The position numbers and the translations under genes are program-made. The notes under the pieces were generated by a model. It saw only the letters and a program-made list of their open reading frames with translations, was not told the DNA's origin and ran no database searches. From Streptomyces sp. NBC_00258 (lineage in GTDB: Bacteria; Actinomycetota; Actinomycetes; Streptomycetales; Streptomycetaceae), in NCBI RefSeq assembly GCF_036182465.1, contig NZ_CP108081.1:8184001-8248000 (forward strand): 64,000 bases of DNA. Direction: 5' to 3'. Below are positions 59,913-64,000 of this stretch, piece by piece (the first letter of the stretch is position 1; every line of letters begins with the position of its first letter).

Positions 59913-60793
59913 GCACCGCCGCACAGATGCGCGTCAAGACGCGCAAGACGACCGGCAAGGCGCCTCGCAAGCCCTGGACGCCCAGCCAGATCGTGCTCAC
60001 CCTCCTCGGCGCCGCCGTCTCCGCGGTGTTCCTCGCGCCGCTGGCCTGGGCCCTGTTCACCTCGCTCAAGTCGGAGACCGAGGCCGTCGAGGTGCCGACG
60101 CACTGGCTTCCGGAGGACTGGACGATCCAGGCATGGTCGGCGATCTTCGAGACCGGCAACATCACCAACTGGTTCGTGAACTCGCTGGTGGTCTCGGTGT
60201 GCGTGACGGCCGTGGTGCTGAGCGTCAGCGCACTCGCCGGATACGGCTTCGCCCGCACGGAGTTCCGCGGCAAGAACGTCCTGCTGGGCCTGGTCATGAC
60301 CGGCCTGATGGTCTCGCCCGCCGTCCTCGGTGTACCCCTCTTCACCACCGTCCAGCAGATGGGGATGGTCGACACCTACTGGGGCATGATCCTTCCGCAG
60401 TGCGCGCCCGCCGCGATGGTCTACATCCTCTACAAGTTCTTCCAGGGCATCCCGCGCGAACTGGAGGAGGCCGCCTTCATCGACGGCGCGGGCCGCTGGC
60501 GGGTCTTCTTCACCATCGTGCTCCCGCTCTCCCGCCCCTCCCTGGCCGCGGTCGGCATCTTCACCTTCATCGCGTCCTGGAACAACTTCCTGTGGCCCTA
60601 CATGGTGACCAACAACCCCGACCTGATGACCATGCCGAACGGCATCGCGACCGTCATGAACTCCTACGGCATCCAGTGGGCCCAGCTCATGGCCGGCGGC
60701 CTGATGGCGGGCCTGCCCCTGATCGTCGTCTTCGTCTTCTTCCAACGCCAGATAGTCGCCGGCGTCGCCCACACGGGCCTGGCGGGCCAGTGA
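59909..60793 (+). CDS. sugar ABC importer permease, MalG type
   Basis: 294 residues, six helices, and the EAA loop ELEEAAFIDGAGRWRVFFTIVLPLSRP. It forms the channel with the MalF-type subunit and overlaps it by four bases (ATGA). Confidence 0.92.
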   Translation: MSTAAQMRVKTRKTTGKAPRKPWTPSQIVLTLLGAAVSAVFLAPLAWALFTSLKSETEAVEVPTHWLPEDWTIQAWSAIFETGNITNWFVNSLVVSVCVTAVVLSVSALAGYGFARTEFRGKNVLLGLVMTGLMVSPAVLGVPLFTTVQQMGMVDTYWGMILPQCAPAAMVYILYKFFQGIPRELEEAAFIDGAGRWRVFFTIVLPLSRPSLAAVGIFTFIASWNNFLWPYMVTNNPDLMTMPNGIATVMNSYGIQWAQLMAGGLMAGLPLIVVFVFFQRQIVAGVAHTGLAGQ

Positions 60794-60810
60794 GGGACGA
60801 GCGTCGCTTT

Positions 60811-60855
60811 TCAGGGGCGCGAGGAACCGCGCGACAAGCCACGACGAACCCGCAC
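60811..60855. repeat. interspersed repeat, inverse copy
   Basis: TCAGGGGCGCGAGGAACCGC and following bases, the reverse complement of the family seen at 63564, in the permease-arabinofuranosidase gap. Confidence 0.6.
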
Positions 60856-60902
60856 CCGCCAACGAACCACAACCACCCACCCGAAAGGCGAACAAGGAAA
60901 CC

Positions 60903-62417
60903 ATGCAGGACAAGGCCCGCTTCACCCTCGACCCCGCCTTCACCATCGGCGAAGTCAACCCCCGTCTCTTCGGCTCGTTCGTGGAACACCTCGGCCGCTG
61001 CGTCTACACCGGCATCTTCGAGCCAGGCCACCCCAAGGCCGACGAAGCGGGCCTGCGTACGGACGTACTGGAGCTGGTCCGTGAACTCGGCGTCACCGCC
61101 ATCCGCTACCCCGGGGGCAACTTCGTCTCCGGCTACAAGTGGGAGGACTCGGTCGGCCCGGCCGAGGAACGCCCCCGCCGGCTGGACCTCGCCTGGCGGT
61201 CGACGGAGTCCAACCGCTTCGGGCTCTCCGAGTACATCGCCTTCCTCAAGAAGATCGGCCCGCAGGCGGAGCCGATGATGGCGGTCAACCTCGGGACCAG
61301 GGGAGTGGCGGAGGCCCTGGAACTCCAGGAGTACGCCAACCACCCGGCCGGCACCGCCCTGTCCGAGCAGCGGATCGCCCACGGCGACAAGGACCCGTTC
61401 GGCATCAAGATGTGGTGCCTCGGGAACGAGATGGACGGCCCCTGGCAGACCGGCCACAAGACGGCCGAGGAGTACGGACGGGTCGCGGCCGAGACCGCCA
61501 GCGCGATGCGGCAGATCGACCCCTCCGTCGAACTGGTCGCCTGCGGCTCCTCCAACCAGTCCATGCCGACCTTCGCCGCGTGGGAGGCGACGGTTCTGGC
61601 GGAGACGTACGACCTCGTCGACTACGTCTCCCTGCACGCCTACTACGAGCCCCAGGACGGCGACGTCGACTCCTTCCTGGCCTCCGCCATGGACATGGAG
61701 TCGTTCATCGAGAACGTCGTCGCCACCTGCGACCACATCGGCGCGAAGCTCAAGTCGAAGAAGAAGATCAACCTCTCCTTCGACGAGTGGAACGTCTGGT
61801 ACATGTCGCGGTGGCACGAGATCGAGAACTCCGCCGAGCGGGACTGGCCGGAGGCGCCCCGCCTGCTGGAGGACAACTACAGCGTCATGGACGCGGTCGT
61901 CTTCGGCTCGCTCCTCATCGCGCTGCTGCGGCACGCCGACCGGGTGACCGTCGCCTGCCTCGCCCAGCTCGTCAACGTCATCGCGCCGATCATGACCGAG
62001 CCGGGCGGCCCGGCCTGGCGGCAGACGACGTTCTTCCCGTTCGCGCAGGCCTCGCGGTACGGGCGCGGGGAGGTCCTCGACGTACGGGTCGACTCGCCCA
62101 CGTACGAGACGAAGAAGTACGGGGAGACCGACCTGCTGCACGCCACCGCCGTGCGCGCGGCGGACGGCTCGGTCACCGTCTTCGCGGTCAACCGCAGCCG
62201 GACGGAGGCGCTGCCGCTCGAAGTCGCCCTGAACGGGCTGGAGCTGACCTCGGTCGTCGAGCACAGCGTGCTCGCGGACGCCGATCCGGACGCCCGCAAC
62301 ACGCTCGCCGAGCCGGACCGCGTCGCGCCGCGCGCGGCGCAGGGGACGACCCTTCGGGACGGCACCCTGGGTGCCGTCCTCGAGCCGCTGTCCTGGAACG
62401 TGATCCGGCTGGCCTGA
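60903..62417 (+). CDS. abfA: intracellular alpha-L-arabinofuranosidase, GH51
   Basis: 504 residues, no signal peptide, so it acts on imported oligosaccharides. The (beta/alpha)8 domain shows FGSFVEHLGRCVYTGIF and AIRYPGGNFVSGYKWED. The acid/base Glu176 is in CLGNEMDGPW and the nucleophile Glu295 in SFDEWNVWY. A C-terminal beta domain ends in LEPLSWNVIRLA. Releases terminal L-arabinofuranose. It lies 109 bases after the permease gene in the same direction. Confidence 0.93.
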   Translation: MQDKARFTLDPAFTIGEVNPRLFGSFVEHLGRCVYTGIFEPGHPKADEAGLRTDVLELVRELGVTAIRYPGGNFVSGYKWEDSVGPAEERPRRLDLAWRSTESNRFGLSEYIAFLKKIGPQAEPMMAVNLGTRGVAEALELQEYANHPAGTALSEQRIAHGDKDPFGIKMWCLGNEMDGPWQTGHKTAEEYGRVAAETASAMRQIDPSVELVACGSSNQSMPTFAAWEATVLAETYDLVDYVSLHAYYEPQDGDVDSFLASAMDMESFIENVVATCDHIGAKLKSKKKINLSFDEWNVWYMSRWHEIENSAERDWPEAPRLLEDNYSVMDAVVFGSLLIALLRHADRVTVACLAQLVNVIAPIMTEPGGPAWRQTTFFPFAQASRYGRGEVLDVRVDSPTYETKKYGETDLLHATAVRAADGSVTVFAVNRSRTEALPLEVALNGLELTSVVEHSVLADADPDARNTLAEPDRVAPRAAQGTTLRDGTLGAVLEPLSWNVIRLA

Positions 62418-62467
62418 CGGCTGGTCCGACGGCTGTCCGCCCGACGGCCGTTCGTCCGACGGTTTGT

Positions 62468-62497
62468 GGTGCCCCGGTCCCCTCCGGCCGGGGCACC
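62468..62497 (+). terminator. terminator after the arabinofuranosidase gene
   Basis: 10-bp stem GGTGCCCCGG/CCGGGGCACC with a 10-base loop, 50 bases past the stop codon, preceded by short GTCCGACGG repeats. Confidence 0.75.
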
Positions 62498-62631
62498 CGT
62501 ATGTGGGGCCCGTGAGGGTGTCTGTGCGGTGTGCTCATCTCCCGCTCAGACAATCCTCAGCTTCGGCACCTACCGTCCCGTGCGTCCCTTCCACCTTTCG
62601 AGGGACATCGCGACAAGACGGGACGGACACG

Positions 62632-63540
62632 ATGCGCACGCTGGTACTGCTCGCCCTGGCGGGCCTCGGTGCCCAGCTGGTGGACGGCAGCCTCGGCATG
62701 GCCTACGGCGTGACCTCGACCACCCTGCTGCTCTCCATGGGCACCAACCCGGCCGCCGCCTCGGCCACCGTCCACCTGGCCGAGATCGGTACGACGCTGA
62801 TGTCCGGCGCCTCCCACTGGCGGTTCGGGAACGTGGACTGGAAGGTCGTCGCCAGGATCGGCGTCCCGGGGGCGGTCGGGGCCTTCCTCGGTGCGACCGT
62901 GCTGTCCGGTCTGTCCACCGGGACCGCCGAGCCCGTGATGTCGCTGATCCTGCTGGGGCTCGGGCTGTATGTCCTGTCCCGGTTCACGTTCCGCGGCCTG
63001 CCCAAGGGGAACCTCGGCAAGCCGCTGCGCAAACGGTTCCTGTCGCCGCTCGGCCTGGTCGCCGGGTTCCTGGACGCGACCGGGGGAGGCGGCTGGGGGC
63101 CGGTCGGTACGCCGGCGTTGCTGGCCGGGGGCCGGATGGAGCCCCGCAAGGTGATCGGGTCCATCGACACGAGCGAGTTCCTCGTGGCCGTGGCCGCGAG
63201 TCTCGGCTTTCTCTTCTCGCTCGGCTCCCAGGGACTGAACTGGGGGTGGGTCGCCGCGTTTCTGCTCGGCGGGATGGTCGCCGCGCCGGTGGCGGCGTGG
63301 CTGGTGCGGTTGCTGCCGCCGCGGGTGTTGGGGTCCGCGGTGGGTGGCGTCATCGTCGTCACCAACGTCCGTACGTTGCTGAGGAGCGACTGGGTCGCGG
63401 CGTCGGGGGTGGTCAGTGGGGTCGTTTATGGCTTGGTCTATGTGGTGTGGGCTGCGGCGCTGACGTACTCGATCCGGGCGCATCGGAGGGAGAAGGTGCT
63501 GGAGGGGGATGCGGGGGAGCGGCGTGCCGTTGCCGTGTAG
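62632..63540 (+). CDS. TauE/SafE-family membrane permease
   Basis: 302 residues with eight or so helices in two repeats. The first repeat has GAQLVDGSLGMAYGVTSTTLL and the second LVAGFLDATGGGGWGPVGTPALL, the conserved Gly-rich loops of TauE/SafE (sulfite exporter) proteins. Transport of sulfite, sulfonates or another organic anion is the family role; the substrate is not resolved. The ATG at 62632 follows GGACGG; open sequence further upstream is leader. Confidence 0.88.
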   Translation: MRTLVLLALAGLGAQLVDGSLGMAYGVTSTTLLLSMGTNPAAASATVHLAEIGTTLMSGASHWRFGNVDWKVVARIGVPGAVGAFLGATVLSGLSTGTAEPVMSLILLGLGLYVLSRFTFRGLPKGNLGKPLRKRFLSPLGLVAGFLDATGGGGWGPVGTPALLAGGRMEPRKVIGSIDTSEFLVAVAASLGFLFSLGSQGLNWGWVAAFLLGGMVAAPVAAWLVRLLPPRVLGSAVGGVIVVTNVRTLLRSDWVAASGVVSGVVYGLVYVVWAAALTYSIRAHRREKVLEGDAGERRAVAV

Positions 63541-63563
63541 GAGGCCTCGGGTTGTTCGTCGAG

Positions 63564-63606
63564 TGCGGGTGCGTGGGGGCTGGTCGCGCAGTTCCCCGCG
63601 CCCCTG
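63564..63606. repeat. interspersed Streptomyces repeat (intergenic copy)
   Basis: TGCGGGTGCGTGGGGGCTGG followed by TCGCGCAGTTCCCCGCGCCC. This is the standard form of the element also found within two genes of the conflict-type operon. Confidence 0.75.
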
Positions 63607-63717
63607 AGGGCGCACCGCGCCCTCTTCGGGGCGCGGCGAATGGTCTCCCCCGTGGACCATTCGCCGCTGCACCGGATGGCTGGGGCGTCGGTGCCGACTG
63701 CCCCTCCAGTGAGCACG

Positions 63718-64000
63718 TTAAGAGGCGGCGTGCTTCGGGGACCACCGTGCACGGTGGCCAGATTCGTCCGTGGGGTGTGCACGGTGCGCAGTCGTGACAC
63801 GCAGGGCGTGGACGAGGTCGTGGATACCGGAACCGGTGGTCAGCAGGTCGCGGTTGAGGAGGCGTTCGGCGGCACGCAGATGGGCGCGGACCGTGTTGCG
63901 GCTCAGACCCACCTGCGCGGCCGTCCGCTGGGCGTCCGTGTTGGCGTCGATCCAGGCCTCCACGGTGCGGTACAGATCGCGGTGCCGGGTGTCGTGGAGG
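63718..64000 (-). CDS. transcriptional regulator, C-terminal part (PucR/CdaR-like), cut by window edge
   Basis: The frame is open from the window end. The readable 93 residues contain a helix-turn-helix TVEAWIDANTDAQRTAAQVG then LSRNTVRAHLRAAERLLNRD and a short tail, the usual C terminus of CdaR/PucR-type proteins, in which the HTH lies last. The GTG at 63963 is internal, not the start. The N-terminal domain lies outside the window. Confidence 0.75.
   Translation of the reverse strand, partial: LHDTRHRDLYRTVEAWIDANTDAQRTAAQVGLSRNTVRAHLRAAERLLNRDLLTTGSGIHDLVHALRVTTAHRAHPTDESGHRARWSPKHAAS

Overview
The window is a piece of a Streptomyces chromosome, or that of a very close actinomycete. The evidence is very high GC, GC-rich third codon positions, GTG starts, frequent ATGA/TGATG stop-start overlaps, interspersed repeats typical of the genus, and a gene order (dnaG, a principal-type sigma factor next to it, an MreB-like mbl gene, matB) that I recall from S. 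coelicolor. It is core or near-core chromosome: no integrase, transposase, phage gene or CRISPR array is visible.

Layout. 1-9.5 kb: DNA primase dnaG, an HrdA-type sigma factor, a two-gene heterodimeric ABC exporter facing it, an FGGY sugar kinase and a small YtxH-like membrane protein. 9.66-10.06 kb: two tandem tRNA-Asn genes and a CAU-anticodon tRNA. 10.3-13 kb: an F420/flavin-type oxidoreductase and an alpha/beta hydrolase, divergent from a LysR regulator. 13.1-14.5 kb: a secreted GH5 glycosidase behind two identical palindromic operators. 14.6-17.3 kb: a GAF sensor kinase with an eroded ATPase domain, and mbl.

17.4-25.6 kb is the most interesting block. It is a four-gene leftward operon: a Trypco1-like protein, an intracellular trypsin-VMAP fusion, a MoxR-type AAA+ ATPase, and a 1584-residue protein that reads as vWA-like (SAV_2336 type) + pseudokinase + SARP/BTAD + unknown domain + HAD fold with the nucleophilic Asp replaced by Gly. 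Together these make up a vWA-MoxR-VMAP ternary system of the kind proposed to act in biological conflict, with an unusual transcription-factor/pseudoenzyme output. A secreted subtilase is divergent from it.

29.6-35 kb: a malonate module (MatC-type carrier, MatB malonyl-CoA synthetase, a fused AccD/AccA-like carboxyltransferase in the place where rhizobia carry the decarboxylase MatA, and a divergent FadR-type GntR regulator), then a peptidase E homologue. 35.9-41.1 kb: a TetR regulator divergent from a three-part PPOX-ferredoxin reductase-ferredoxin fusion, a MerR-PP2C fusion, and an ATP-grasp ligase. 41.2-52.5 kb: a tightly overlapping leftward operon (GT4 glycosyltransferase, methyltransferase, AftD-like membrane glycosyltransferase, condensation/PapA-like acyltransferase, methyltransferase, DMT-family membrane protein, Trm112-like protein, FkbM methyltransferase, unknown protein) that looks like an envelope glycan or glycolipid pathway. 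53-55.6 kb: a DUF3068 protein, a tiny membrane protein and a PucR regulator. 55.8-62.4 kb: an arabinan/arabinoside utilisation locus (IclR regulator, SMP-30 lactonase, ABC importer, GH51 arabinofuranosidase) whose promoter carries both a LacI-type palindrome and IclR-type boxes. 62.6-64 kb: a TauE/SafE permease and the C-terminal end of a regulator cut by the window edge.

All functions are read from sequence motifs by eye. No database search was run.
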